The position numbers and the translations under genes were made by a program. From Bacteroidetes oral taxon 274 str. F0058 (GTDB lineage: Bacteria > Bacteroidota > Bacteroidia > Bacteroidales > Paludibacteraceae), in NCBI GenBank assembly GCA_000163695.1, contig GG774889.1:582042-646041 (forward strand): DNA of 64,000 nucleotides, in the 5' to 3' direction. The notes under the pieces were generated by a model. That model was not told the origin of the DNA. It ran no database searches and saw only the letters and a program-made list of their open reading frames with translations. Below are positions 1 through 8,126 of this stretch, piece by piece (position 1 is the stretch's first letter; each line of letters opens with the position of its first letter).

Positions 1-53
1 TTACACGATACGAGTAAACATAACACTATGGCTAATATACTTGCGTGTTTCAT
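1..53 (-). CDS. Lipoprotein, 5' end only (paralogue of next gene)
   Basis: The first 17 codons of a minus-strand gene, cut by the window edge. It starts at the ATG complementary to 51-53 and encodes a lipoprotein signal peptide (MKHASILAIVLCLLVSC) identical to that of the complete gene at 186-1391. Only signal peptide and lipobox are visible, so nothing can be said about the mature protein beyond a likely tandem paralogue. Function unknown. Confidence 0.7.
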   Translation of the reverse strand, partial: MKHASILAIVLCLLVSC

Positions 54-103
54 AATAATATAAAATATAAGTTTTTAATTAATAGATTGTTTTTGCTCTT
101 TTG
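1..103. repeat. Direct repeat, copy 1 (lipoprotein 5' end and leader)
   Basis: Matches 1339-1441 at an offset of 1338 bp with one mismatch in about 103 bases. It covers the signal-peptide codons and about 50 bp of leader, then diverges sharply. It is probably longer, since the window starts inside it. It marks a tandem gene duplication. Confidence 0.9.
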
Positions 104-123
104 GTGTGGAGAGCTCAGTGTAA

Positions 124-163
124 CAACGACCATATCAAAGGATATGATATGGTCATTGTTTTT
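124..163. terminator. Hairpin terminator after lipoprotein gene
   Basis: Perfect 10-bp stem GACCATATCA (128-137) / TGATATGGTC (145-154) with a 7-nt loop, an A-rich 5' side and a T5 run on the plus strand. It lies between the stop of the 186-1391 gene and the next paralogue and could work in both directions. Confidence 0.7.
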
Positions 164-185
164 AATAGATGTTTTTTACTCTTGC

Positions 186-1391
186 TCAATTTACTATTTT
201 AAGAATATCGCTCATTTTTCGATTGGTAAAAGTATTTATATCTTGTTTTACCGTTTCAAGTATCGCTTTCCCTTTTCTAGTGGTAGTAATACTACTGTAC
301 ATATCTATCAGATTTATCAAAGATTCCGACATTTGAGGTGTAAAAGGTACTGTATTCGTACGATTTTCGGAATCTAAAAAAGCTTGCATAATAGGATTGA
401 AGTCCTTTAATACTTTTGCAGTTTCTACCGTTAGTCGAAAAGTAAATTTTCCTGACCATTCTTTTCCTAAATAATAATAATAATCGATGTATTTTCGTCC
501 TTTGGCTGAATTATACAAAAAGTCATCCTTAAATGAGTACATTAGGTTTCTATCATAAGCGGCGGTATACGATGGTTCGTCCGCGTAACTTAATTCGGTT
601 GCCGGACAAGGCGATAAAGGTCCATCAAGAAATTCACAATGATATTTGCTGGTAATAAGAGTCCACATACAAACCATATCCCGTGTTCCAACCTCACATC
701 CATCCTCTGATCCACAGCCGGCCCCGACGACTTCCTGTTTGGTTGTATCAGACCTTACTTGGGAAGCCGGCTTGGGATTGACCTCATATTTCATCGAAGT
801 CCAATATAGATCAAGATTTTTCCAAATTTTAGAGCCTAAATCTCCAACAATAAGAATATTGGAATTAGTTTGATTGTCGGGGAAGACATAATTTTTCTTA
901 TAGAAACTAATATGATTGGCTGTAATCCAAGGAACTCTTACCCTGACATTTTCTTCTTCGTAAAAATTATTATTGCTGTCTCGCAGGTACAGATGATGCA
1001 TGATTCTATTCCCCTTTACCGTATATACGGTGATTCCTTTTATTTGGTCGTCATTTACAGTACTTTCGCTGGCAATAGAATTGGTATATATTACAAACGC
1101 CATTATATGGTCTTTTAATACAATGTTTTTATCAGCACAATATTTTATAAAAAACTGTAACATATTTTCGTCTATATCTGAGGGTGCAACGCTCTCTTTT
1201 TTTGTCCCATCGTCCTCATTCCTTACATATATATTGAAAGTAGAGGTCATAGATTTATTCATCAGGCTGAACCGAACGGTTTGTCCTACCAAGTCGGGGT
1301 CTCTGCCACAGGTCTCATCTATCTTTATAGTGTTGCGATTACACGATACGAGTAAACATAACACTATGGCTAATATACTTGCGTGTTTCAT
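186..1391 (-). CDS. Hypothetical lipoprotein, 401 aa
   Basis: Unrecognised exported lipoprotein. Residues 1-17 form a signal peptide ending in a lipobox (LVSC, Cys17), so the mature protein should be lipid-anchored to the envelope. The rest is hydrophilic with scattered aromatics and no motif I can assign; a cysteine group (GCGSEDGC plus a later Cys) lies near residue 220. The gene is duplicated in tandem: a second copy starts at 53 on the same strand, sharing signal peptide and proximal leader. Base composition is more AT-rich than the housekeeping genes to the right. No catalytic signature is visible; surface or phage-defence roles would be guesses. Confidence 0.75.
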   Translation of the reverse strand: MKHASILAIVLCLLVSCNRNTIKIDETCGRDPDLVGQTVRFSLMNKSMTSTFNIYVRNEDDGTKKESVAPSDIDENMLQFFIKYCADKNIVLKDHIMAFVIYTNSIASESTVNDDQIKGITVYTVKGNRIMHHLYLRDSNNNFYEEENVRVRVPWITANHISFYKKNYVFPDNQTNSNILIVGDLGSKIWKNLDLYWTSMKYEVNPKPASQVRSDTTKQEVVGAGCGSEDGCEVGTRDMVCMWTLITSKYHCEFLDGPLSPCPATELSYADEPSYTAAYDRNLMYSFKDDFLYNSAKGRKYIDYYYYLGKEWSGKFTFRLTVETAKVLKDFNPIMQAFLDSENRTNTVPFTPQMSESLINLIDMYSSITTTRKGKAILETVKQDINTFTNRKMSDILKIVN

Positions 1392-1441
1392 AATAATATA
1401 AATTATAAGTTTTTAATTAATAGATTGTTTTTGCTCTTTTG
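1339..1441. repeat. Direct repeat, copy 2
   Basis: Second copy of the 1-103 repeat. It begins in codon 18 of the 186-1391 gene, runs through its start codon (1389-1391) and ends about 50 bp upstream. The sharp boundary suggests that recombination was recent. Confidence 0.9.
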
Positions 1442-2015
1442 GTAAAGGGGGAGAGCTAAAAACCCCTCTTTGTGTATGGCTATATGTGAGGAGTGCTTCC
1501 ATTAGCTTTGAGCATTGCCTGCCATACACGTTATCAAAAGAGTGATAGAGGCATACCTCCGAGCTCTCTATACGGCTATCGCTGCCATATAGAGCGGAAG
1601 CATAAGACAATGCCGAAGCGGGGAAGGTATTTGATGAATTTTATAAAATAGTCCGTTGATTCTTTTAATGAAAACCCAACATAGCAGTAGCGTATCTTTT
1701 GTATTAAGGTATGGTTTTGTGCTCTTATGTGGGTGAGATAGCCTATTTCCCTAAATACATAAATTATTATATGCCAAACAATACCCCACCACCTATGAGT
1801 AAAACAAGCGGAGTGCTCTAAGTTGTATAGTCTATTGGCATTCATAGCGATATATTATTGCTAATAAAACTACGTGGCAAAATTAAATAAAGTTTTTTAT
1901 ATTTCCAAATATAATTTTACGGATAATTTTAATGCACAAGGCTATATCCAACAAAAAAACGACCATACCAAACGATACGGTCGTCTTTTTTTAAGCGATA
2001 TTTTATTGTCGCTGT
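1392..2015. other. Gene-free stretch with three hairpins
   Basis: About 620 bp without a convincing gene. Two minus-strand frames (65 and 89 codons) are open but look random. Three inverted repeats cluster at 1444-1592: a GGGG/CCCC hairpin at about 1445-1467, a perfect 9-bp GTGTATGGC/GCCATACAC pair at about 1472-1529, and GCTCTCTATACGGC with GCCATATAGAGC at 1563-1595. On the minus strand this lies upstream of the lipoprotein gene, so it could be a structured leader, or it could be decayed DNA. Confidence 0.4.
1953..1992 (-). terminator. Terminator of pta-purC
   Basis: Stem CGACCATA / TACGGTCG (one wobble pair), flanked by A7 and T7 runs, so it works in either direction. It follows the purC stop at 2016. 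Confidence 0.75.
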
Positions 2016-2960
2016 TTATTTGCTGAGATAATTCAAGACGTTTTTCTCGATACGTTGTTCGATATCTTCGTTGTCCGATACCGTGAATTTCTCTCCCGTA
2101 ATCTGTTCGTACAGCTCTCTGTAACGCTCCGATATGCCACGAACTACCTCGTCGGTCATTTCGGGTATCTTCTGTCCCTCTTTACCTTGGAAGCCGTTGT
2201 CCATAAGCCATTGTCTGACAAACTCTTTCGAGAGCTGCCGCTGAGGCTTGCCCGCTTCGAAAAGCTCACGATAGGTGTTTTTGTAGAAGTAGCGCGACGA
2301 GTCGGGCGTATGTACCTCATCCATAAGATATATCGTACCGTCGGCAGTACCAAACTCATATTTGGTATCCACAAGTATCAGCCCGCGTCGGTCGGCTATC
2401 TGCGTGCCGCGTTCGAAAAGAGCCAGAGCATAACGCTCCACAACGGCGTAGTCTTCGGCACTTACAAGCCCTTGGGCTATTATCTCCTCTTTCGAGATAT
2501 TTTCGTCGTGCCGTCCGAGCTCCGCCTTGGTCGTGGGGGTAACTATCGGTGTGGGGAACTTCTCGTTTTCACGCATACCGTCGGGTATTGGCACTCCCGA
2601 GATAGTCTTAGCACCGGCTTTGTAGTCTCTCCACGCACTGCCGCACAGATACCCGCGTACTATCATCTCTATTGGGAACCCTTTGCACATTATGCCGCAG
2701 GTAACCATCGGGTCGGGTGTGGCACACTTCCAGTTGGGGCAGATGTCTTTGGTCTCGTCCAAGAACTTGGCTGCTATTTGGTTCAATATCTGCCCTTTGA
2801 AAGGTATTCCGCGAGGCATCACCACGTCGAAAGCCGAAATCCTATCGGTAGTAATCATCACCAACTCTTTGCCGCCGATGGTATAGACATCGCGTACTTT
2901 ACCGTTGTACACGGTAGTCTGGTTGGGGAAACGATACGAAGTTTTTATCAATGCGTTCAT
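2016..2960 (-). CDS. purC: SAICAR synthase (PurC)
   Basis: Phosphoribosylaminoimidazole-succinocarboxamide synthase: joins aspartate to CAIR with ATP in purine synthesis, in the cytoplasm. The N-terminal ATP-binding segment with VYNGKVRDVY, the TTDRISAFDVVMP motif and the IVRGYLCGSAW motif are all present. At 314 residues it is the longer form usual in Bacteroidota. I chose the ATG at 2958-2960 (MNALIKTSY), which matches the family start. An in-frame GTG at 2984 would overlap the pta stop and add eight unusual residues. It is downstream of pta on the same strand with a gap of about 20 bp, so the two are probably co-transcribed and end at the 1953-1992 terminator. Confidence 0.95.
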   Translation of the reverse strand: MNALIKTSYRFPNQTTVYNGKVRDVYTIGGKELVMITTDRISAFDVVMPRGIPFKGQILNQIAAKFLDETKDICPNWKCATPDPMVTCGIMCKGFPIEMIVRGYLCGSAWRDYKAGAKTISGVPIPDGMRENEKFPTPIVTPTTKAELGRHDENISKEEIIAQGLVSAEDYAVVERYALALFERGTQIADRRGLILVDTKYEFGTADGTIYLMDEVHTPDSSRYFYKNTYRELFEAGKPQRQLSKEFVRQWLMDNGFQGKEGQKIPEMTDEVVRGISERYRELYEQITGEKFTVSDNEDIEQRIEKNVLNYLSK

Positions 2961-2980
2961 TTTGTCTACGAAATCGATAA

Positions 2981-3991
2981 TCACTGTTTTTTAGCCGTAA
3001 TAGCCTGATTGGCTGTAATAGCCGTCATATAGTAAATATCGTCTACCGAACATCCGCGAGACAGGTCGTTGATGGGAGCAGCCATACCTTGCAGTACCGG
3101 ACCTACCGATACGGCACCGCCGAGCCTTTCGACCATTTTGTAGGCTATATTGCCTATTTCCAAAGCGGGGAATACCAATACGTTGGCTTCGCCTGCCACG
3201 GGGCTGCCCGGTGCTTTGAACTTACCTACCGAAGGTACGAGCGCGGCGTCTGCCTGCAACTCTCCGTCTATTTTGAGTTCGGGTGCCATCTGTTGAGCCA
3301 TTCCCGTAGCCTCTACCACTCTGTCTACAAATTCGTGCTGTGCCGAGCCTTTGGTAGAGAAGCTGAGCATAGCCACTTTCGGTTCGATACCTATCATATT
3401 TTTCATTGTCCTGCCTGTGCAGACAGCTATCTGGGCAAGCTCCTGAGCTGTCGGGTTTGGCATTACCGCTACGTCTGCCACGAGCAAGAAACCGTCTTCG
3501 CCGTATGCTTTCTCTTTGCAGAACATCAGCATAGCTCCCGATATTACGCTTATACCGGGTTGTGTCTTTACTATCTGCAAAGCGGGACGAAGCACATTGC
3601 CCGTAGTGTTGCGAGCTCCTGCGAGTTCGCCGTCGGCATCGCCCGATTTTATCATAAGGCAGCCGAAATAGAGCGGGTCTTTTACGAGCTCTACGGCTTG
3701 TTCGCGTGTCAGACCTTTGTTTTTCCTCAGTTCGAAGAGTAGGTCGGTGTATCTCTCCGCATCCGCGCTCTTCTGCGGGTCGATGATAGTTGCCCGTTCG
3801 ATGTTCTTCAACCCGTTTTCTTTTGCCAAAGCGAGTATCTTGTCGCTCTGTCCGAGCAGTATGATCTTGGCAATGCCATCGCCAATGATTCTGTCGGCTG
3901 CTTTCAGTGTGCGGGGCTCGTCGCCCTCAGGCAAAACGATTCGTTGCGGATTCGACTTTGCCGTCTCGATAAATCTTTTTAGTATTTCCAT
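2981..3991 (-). CDS. pta: Phosphate acetyltransferase (Pta)
   Basis: Converts acetyl-CoA and phosphate to acetyl phosphate, the first step of acetate formation with ATP yield in anaerobes. The 336 residues correspond to the catalytic PTA_PTB domain alone; the N-terminal P-loop and DRTGG regulatory domains of long Pta proteins are absent, as in many Bacteroidota. Typical motifs are IVLPEGDEPRTLKAA near the N-terminus and SVGPVLQGMAAPINDLSRG near the C-terminus. Acetate kinase, often the neighbour, is not next to it: gldD lies upstream and purC follows. A Bacteroidota -7 element sits at 4028-4035, just inside the end of gldD, so pta-purC has its own promoter. Confidence 0.95.
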   Translation of the reverse strand: MEILKRFIETAKSNPQRIVLPEGDEPRTLKAADRIIGDGIAKIILLGQSDKILALAKENGLKNIERATIIDPQKSADAERYTDLLFELRKNKGLTREQAVELVKDPLYFGCLMIKSGDADGELAGARNTTGNVLRPALQIVKTQPGISVISGAMLMFCKEKAYGEDGFLLVADVAVMPNPTAQELAQIAVCTGRTMKNMIGIEPKVAMLSFSTKGSAQHEFVDRVVEATGMAQQMAPELKIDGELQADAALVPSVGKFKAPGSPVAGEANVLVFPALEIGNIAYKMVERLGGAVSVGPVLQGMAAPINDLSRGCSVDDIYYMTAITANQAITAKKQ

Positions 3992-4027
3992 ATCTTATCT
4001 GTATTTTTTATCCAAAATTACGAAGCA

Positions 4028-4035
4028 CAAAGGTA
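4028..4035 (-). promoter_or_regulatory. -7 element for pta-purC
   Basis: TACCTTTG on the minus strand fits the Bacteroidota primary-sigma -7 consensus TAnnTTTG. It lies 37 bp upstream of the pta ATG. Confidence 0.65.
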
Positions 4036-4044
4036 CAAAAAAAA

Positions 4045-4608
4045 TCACTTCCAGTGCATACTTTCTATAAGTCGTTCTATATCTTCTTGTACATAATCTG
4101 CTACGGGCATTATAGAGTCGTAGTTGGGTATGTTGTTGAAATAGAGTGCTCCCCGCAAGAAATTCTTGACGCTGTCTGTAATGAAGAACTGCACGGGCGA
4201 AGCCGCATTGCCCGATATTTTGAATAGCACGCCGTATACCTTCGTCGTATCGTTTTCGTAGTAGTTTTCGATGATGGAATTAGCCTTTATCGTGTGTTTG
4301 TATGCAAGACGGCGGCTGTCTTCGGTAACCACTATGAACGAGTCGAGGTCGAGTGGCATATATGTCAGGTGTATCCTGCCGTTGAGAGCAGGGTAGTCGA
4401 TATTGTATCCCTTTACATCGCCGCCCGTGTAGTCGCTTATTTTGCTGTACTTCGATATCTGAAAGGCTATGTCGGGCAGACTGTCGACCGTACGATATTC
4501 GTGTTTGGGCAGGTCGATACGGAAGTATTCGTAAGGCTTTGGGGTGGGCTTTTTGCCGCAGGCAACCACCAAGAGACATAGTATAAACAGACTGAAAATC
4601 TTTGTCAT
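4045..4608 (-). CDS. gldD: Gliding motility / T9SS lipoprotein GldD
   Basis: A 187-residue lipoprotein with signal peptide and lipobox (LVVACGKK, Cys17), followed by the GldD-type opening PYEYFRIDLPKHEYR. The family is required for gliding in Flavobacterium and accompanies the type IX secretion system; its exact biochemical role is not established. The homologue is found in non-gliding T9SS organisms too. No -7 element is evident upstream. The stop codon is 9 bp from the pta promoter. Other T9SS genes on the same strand follow to the right (porW, porE, porT), though not as one operon. Confidence 0.88.
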   Translation of the reverse strand: MTKIFSLFILCLLVVACGKKPTPKPYEYFRIDLPKHEYRTVDSLPDIAFQISKYSKISDYTGGDVKGYNIDYPALNGRIHLTYMPLDLDSFIVVTEDSRRLAYKHTIKANSIIENYYENDTTKVYGVLFKISGNAASPVQFFITDSVKNFLRGALYFNNIPNYDSIMPVADYVQEDIERLIESMHWK

Positions 4609-4685
4609 TGTTTTTGTGTTAATATATTGATTAATATTGTATTAAAGTTATTTGTGAAAAACATACAACTCTCTTCGAACAAAAG

Positions 4686-4719
4686 AGCGAGACTATCCTT
4701 TTCGTAGAATAGCCTCGCT
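4686..4719 (-). terminator. Terminator of tRNA-Leu
   Basis: 11-bp stem AGCGAGGCTAT / ATAGTCTCGCT on the minus strand (one G-U pair) with a 12-nt loop and a short T-rich tail. It lies a few bases after the tRNA 3' end. Confidence 0.6.
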
Positions 4720-4724
4720 TTGTG

Positions 4725-4806
4725 TGCGGCTGAAGGGACTCGAACCCCCACGCCTCTCAGCACCAGATCCTAAGTCTGGCGTGGCTACCAATTACACCAC
4801 AGCCGC
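4725..4806 (-). tRNA. tRNA-Leu (TAG)
   Basis: Class II tRNA with acceptor stem GCGGCTG/CAGCCGC, anticodon arm CCAGA-CTTAGGA-TCTGG (anticodon TAG), a long variable arm and the T-arm GGGTTCGAGTCCC. The discriminator is A and CCA is not encoded. It has its own promoter element at 4819-4827. Confidence 0.95.
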
Positions 4807-4818
4807 AGAAAACAGACT

Positions 4819-4827
4819 GCAAAGGTA
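4819..4827 (-). promoter_or_regulatory. -7 element for tRNA-Leu
   Basis: TACCTTTGC on the minus strand, 13 bases before the mature 5' end. The same nonamer precedes tRNA-Met and tRNA-Thr in this window. Confidence 0.7.
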
Positions 4828-4870
4828 ATAATTTATTTTTTATAAGCAAGCCGTATCTCATTACAAAAAG

Positions 4871-7567
4871 TTATTTGTCTTGATTATCAATGTAATTATG
4901 TAATGTATCGGCGTTTATCTTTGCCAAATCGGCTTCTTGTACTATGACCAAATTGAAGTTTTTGAGGTTGTTTTTGCCCGCAAATCGCTTGTCTGTCAGA
5001 ATTATATTCTTATACCATTTAGCCTCTTCGAGACTCTCCATACCGGACACTATTATTAACTCTTTATTGCCCACCTTGCGTATGTCGAAGTCGAAGTCCT
5101 TGACCATAAACTTGTTGAAGTTGTACACGGCGATGTCGTACAGCATTGTGTTCAATATTTTTTTGTCGTTTGTCTTCGGTACGAATATTATATCGTGCCT
5201 TTCGCCCGTGCTTATGCTAAGACTGTCGCTCTGTCCTTGGATTGCGGCTAATTCTGTCTGAGCCTCTTGTCGACGGCGACCGTTGATGTCGTCGGTGCCT
5301 GTTTGTGCCACTTGTTTGCGTCCTTGTTTGATAAGTGCAAGTATATCTTTGCTTATCGGGGTTATGTCCGATTCAGGGTATTTGGCTACGATAGAGTCGA
5401 GTTCTGCCTCCGAGGCGGCATACTGACCGAGTTTTGCAGACGATAATGCACTGAGGAGAGCGAACCTCGGCAGATGTTCCGACAGGGGATAATCTCTGAG
5501 CATCTTGTCGTAGTTTTGTTTTACCCCATTGTAATTGCCGTCTATGTACATATCGTATGTCTCTCTGTACATATCGTTCTGTACCTGCTGCATCTTTTGC
5601 AGATTGGCGGCGTAGTTGGGGTTTGCCAACATCATAGCATATCTACTTGTCGGGTATTCTCTTATCAGTCGGTCTCTGAATGCTGCCTGCTCATCGGGTT
5701 TGTTCAGAGTACCGTTTATTCGATATTCGATATAGTATGTCTCTGCCTTGCGTTCGTCTTTTGGGAAACGACTCTGGAACTCTCTGTACGTCTTGTCCGC
5801 ACTGGGTATATCCATTATTTTCGTGTAAAAAATATCTCCCATATTGTACATAGCGTCGGCTATCTGTTGGTTTGCCTGTTGTTTGTCTTTGTCGGTCTTG
5901 GGTATCTGCCACAGATAATATTCGGGACGGTGCGGGTCGTTCCGAGGGTTTTTAGCCGCTGCCGAGTCGGTTGTTTCGGTGCTTTGTTGTTGATTGCCTT
6001 CTGCACCGATGTATGACATCATAGACTTCACTTCGCGGTTCCAGTTGTCTTCGAGCGGGCGATTGCCCCATTTGCGTTTGAATTGGTTCTTACCTTGGTT
6101 GACTGCCGCCACGTTGTAGAAATACCACTCATCGCCTCTAATCTGTTGATTCATAGTTGGGTCGAAGGTGTCGTTCACACGCGATGATGCTACGGCTACC
6201 GCTGCTTTGTCGGCGGAGTCTTTGGCTGCCTCTTTTTCGGCTTTCAGCAACTTGTCTATTATCTTGTCCACTATTTTTCGTTGTTCTGCCTCAGACATTG
6301 TCGATAGCCGCAGCAGGCTGTCTTGCAGTTGTATGGTGGCGTAGTTTCGAGCCAAACCGCCGAGTATTTCGGCTCGCTGCTCGGCTTTTTTGTATTGGCT
6401 GTGTGTGTTTGGCATAGCTACCAATACCGAGTCGTAGTATTGTGCCGACGGGATATAATCTTTCTTATCGTAATATATATCGGCTAATCTGAGTGCTACA
6501 AGCGACTTCTCGATGCCGTTGCGGAGGCTTTTGGTCATAGCGAGCTTGTAGTTCTGTATGGCACGGTCTGTGTCGTTGCTTGCCAGATATCGCTCGCCGA
6601 CGGCAAAATATACCTGGTCGAGATATTTCTTGTTGTTTGCCGAACGTGCCATTGCTTGCAAACCCTTGATAGCCTTCTTGTTGTTGCTTTCGAGTTGCAT
6701 CGCTTTGAGGTTGGCGTTGAAAATCATTTCGTAGTTTGTAGCGTTGTGTTGTGCCGCACGGTAATGTTGTATGGCGAGGTTCTTTTTACCCGTAAGTTCG
6801 TATAGCTGAGCCAATACGAAGTTGAAGCGCGACTTCTCGTAGCGGCTCTTAGGTCGGCTGTCGATAGCGAGTTTTAGATGCGGTATAGCCTCTTCGTACC
6901 GTTTCTGAGCCAATAGCAGATTTGCCGTCAAAGCCGAGTATGTGCCTTTTAGACGGGGCGGGACGCTCGAGGCTTTTATCTGCGACAGATGGCTCTCGGC
7001 TTCGTGTAGCCAACCCATCTCGGTGTAGGCACGCAGCTTCCACAGTTTCGCCTCGTAAACCAAATCTTCTTTCTCGGGGTAATGGTTGATGACGTAGTTG
7101 AAAGCCGACACTGCTTCTATAAACTCTGCCTTGTAGAATTCTGCCTTGCCCAGCAGTAACCACGCCTTGGGTATCTGTGGGTTGAATTCCTCTTGGTTTT
7201 TAAACTTACGGTAGTTAGCTGAGCTCATTCCCAATGGTTTATGCTTCGGCTTGGAACGTATCGAGTGCAGCTTTATTGCTTTGCGACATTTCTCTATTGT
7301 GGTATTCATCTGCGATGCAACCATATTACCCGTAGATTGGTTTACAGGCGGATACAGCGTAATCACCTCCGAATAGTTGTCTTGGGTGGCTACTATGAGC
7401 ATTGCCTGCCCTTCGTCGAACGCTCCGACGGCATTGTGCCGTATATTGTACTTCGTGGCAAAGCTTTGGTATCCACGCGACAGCCAAGTGTTGTTTTTGG
7501 TAGAGCACGAGGCAACAAAAAACACGATAAACAAAGGCAAATACAGTATCTTACGGTTATTCTTCAT
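4871..7567 (-). CDS. porW: T9SS lipoprotein PorW/SprE (TPR)
   Basis: An 898-residue lipoprotein (signal peptide, lipobox FVASC, Cys21) dominated by tetratricopeptide repeats. The opening of the mature region (NTWLSRGYQSFATKYN) and the overall architecture match PorW of Porphyromonas and SprE of Flavobacterium. The family is needed for type IX secretion and is thought to link the outer-membrane translocon to the trans-envelope complex. TPR units are visible at about 130-400 and 590-760. An alanine- and lysine-rich linker lies between them, and the last 90 residues form a separate globular tail. The gene follows xseB with a 74-bp gap and probably shares its promoter at 7910-7918. Confidence 0.88.
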   Translation of the reverse strand: MKNNRKILYLPLFIVFFVASCSTKNNTWLSRGYQSFATKYNIRHNAVGAFDEGQAMLIVATQDNYSEVITLYPPVNQSTGNMVASQMNTTIEKCRKAIKLHSIRSKPKHKPLGMSSANYRKFKNQEEFNPQIPKAWLLLGKAEFYKAEFIEAVSAFNYVINHYPEKEDLVYEAKLWKLRAYTEMGWLHEAESHLSQIKASSVPPRLKGTYSALTANLLLAQKRYEEAIPHLKLAIDSRPKSRYEKSRFNFVLAQLYELTGKKNLAIQHYRAAQHNATNYEMIFNANLKAMQLESNNKKAIKGLQAMARSANNKKYLDQVYFAVGERYLASNDTDRAIQNYKLAMTKSLRNGIEKSLVALRLADIYYDKKDYIPSAQYYDSVLVAMPNTHSQYKKAEQRAEILGGLARNYATIQLQDSLLRLSTMSEAEQRKIVDKIIDKLLKAEKEAAKDSADKAAVAVASSRVNDTFDPTMNQQIRGDEWYFYNVAAVNQGKNQFKRKWGNRPLEDNWNREVKSMMSYIGAEGNQQQSTETTDSAAAKNPRNDPHRPEYYLWQIPKTDKDKQQANQQIADAMYNMGDIFYTKIMDIPSADKTYREFQSRFPKDERKAETYYIEYRINGTLNKPDEQAAFRDRLIREYPTSRYAMMLANPNYAANLQKMQQVQNDMYRETYDMYIDGNYNGVKQNYDKMLRDYPLSEHLPRFALLSALSSAKLGQYAASEAELDSIVAKYPESDITPISKDILALIKQGRKQVAQTGTDDINGRRRQEAQTELAAIQGQSDSLSISTGERHDIIFVPKTNDKKILNTMLYDIAVYNFNKFMVKDFDFDIRKVGNKELIIVSGMESLEEAKWYKNIILTDKRFAGKNNLKNFNLVIVQEADLAKINADTLHNYIDNQDK

Positions 7568-7641
7568 CTCTTTTTGTGTGTGTCGAAGTTATTCCATTAA
7601 CATTCTACGTTAAACGTATGTGTCTATATATTTATTGTTTT

Positions 7642-7839
7642 CTATTCGTTCGTAGGCAGTATATCGTTTATGTCTTTCTCTATTTCGGTTATCTTTGCTT
7701 TGCACCGGCTTACGAGCGAGGCAGCCTCTTTTATCCGTTCTGCAAGCAGGTCTATGTCGGATATGTTTTCTATCTCTTCGGCAAAGGATTCCAACTTTTT
7801 TATAGCCTCGTCGTAGTTAAATTTATCGGATTGTGCCAT
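7642..7839 (-). CDS. xseB: Exodeoxyribonuclease VII small subunit
   Basis: A 65-residue protein with the two-helix XseB pattern (FNYDEAIKKLESFAEEIE, then DIDLLAERIKEAASL). XseB binds the large subunit XseA to form exonuclease VII, which degrades single-stranded DNA. The xseA gene normally next to it is not here: this xseB is the first gene after its promoter and is followed by porW. XseA must therefore be encoded elsewhere if the enzyme is functional. Confidence 0.9.
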   Translation of the reverse strand: MAQSDKFNYDEAIKKLESFAEEIENISDIDLLAERIKEAASLVSRCKAKITEIEKDINDILPTNE

Positions 7840-7909
7840 TTTTGTGTGGATATAATATTAAATTAACTAATATGCTGTCCAACCCTGTCGAAGTCGGAGC
7901 AAAACCTTT

Positions 7910-7918
7910 GCAAAATTA
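7910..7918 (-). promoter_or_regulatory. -7 element for xseB-porW
   Basis: TAATTTTGC on the minus strand, about 70 bp upstream of the xseB start. It leaves a leader of roughly 65 nt in the AT-rich divergent region. Confidence 0.55.
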
Positions 7919-8050
7919 TCTTATTTTTTGAAATATCGCGAAAAAAAATGCACAAAAAAATATATTTTTAGTTAACGCCAATTATTAGAGTATTGATAAT
8001 TAATGGTTATTGGTATAGTAAAAAATTTTTTTCATATTGAAAATAAATTG

Positions 8051-8059
8051 TAATTTTGC
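8051..8059 (+). promoter_or_regulatory. -7 element for plus-strand lipoprotein pair
   Basis: TAATTTTGC, 53-67 bp before the two candidate starts of the lipoprotein gene at 8112/8127. No good -33 TTTG is seen at the usual spacing. Confidence 0.6.
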
Positions 8060-8126
8060 AGGCGTAATCAACTAAGATATACTATTAACATTATAAATAA
8101 AAGTTTTTTAAATGCAATTGAAAGGT

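Noticed and set aside
1413..1845. Two overlapping minus-strand open frames of 65 and 89 codons
   Set aside because: Composition and lack of any motif look random, they overlap each other, and the region is dominated by inverted repeats.
2055..3008. Long plus-strand frame (317 codons) opposite purC
   Set aside because: It is the antisense shadow of purC, whose protein is unmistakable.
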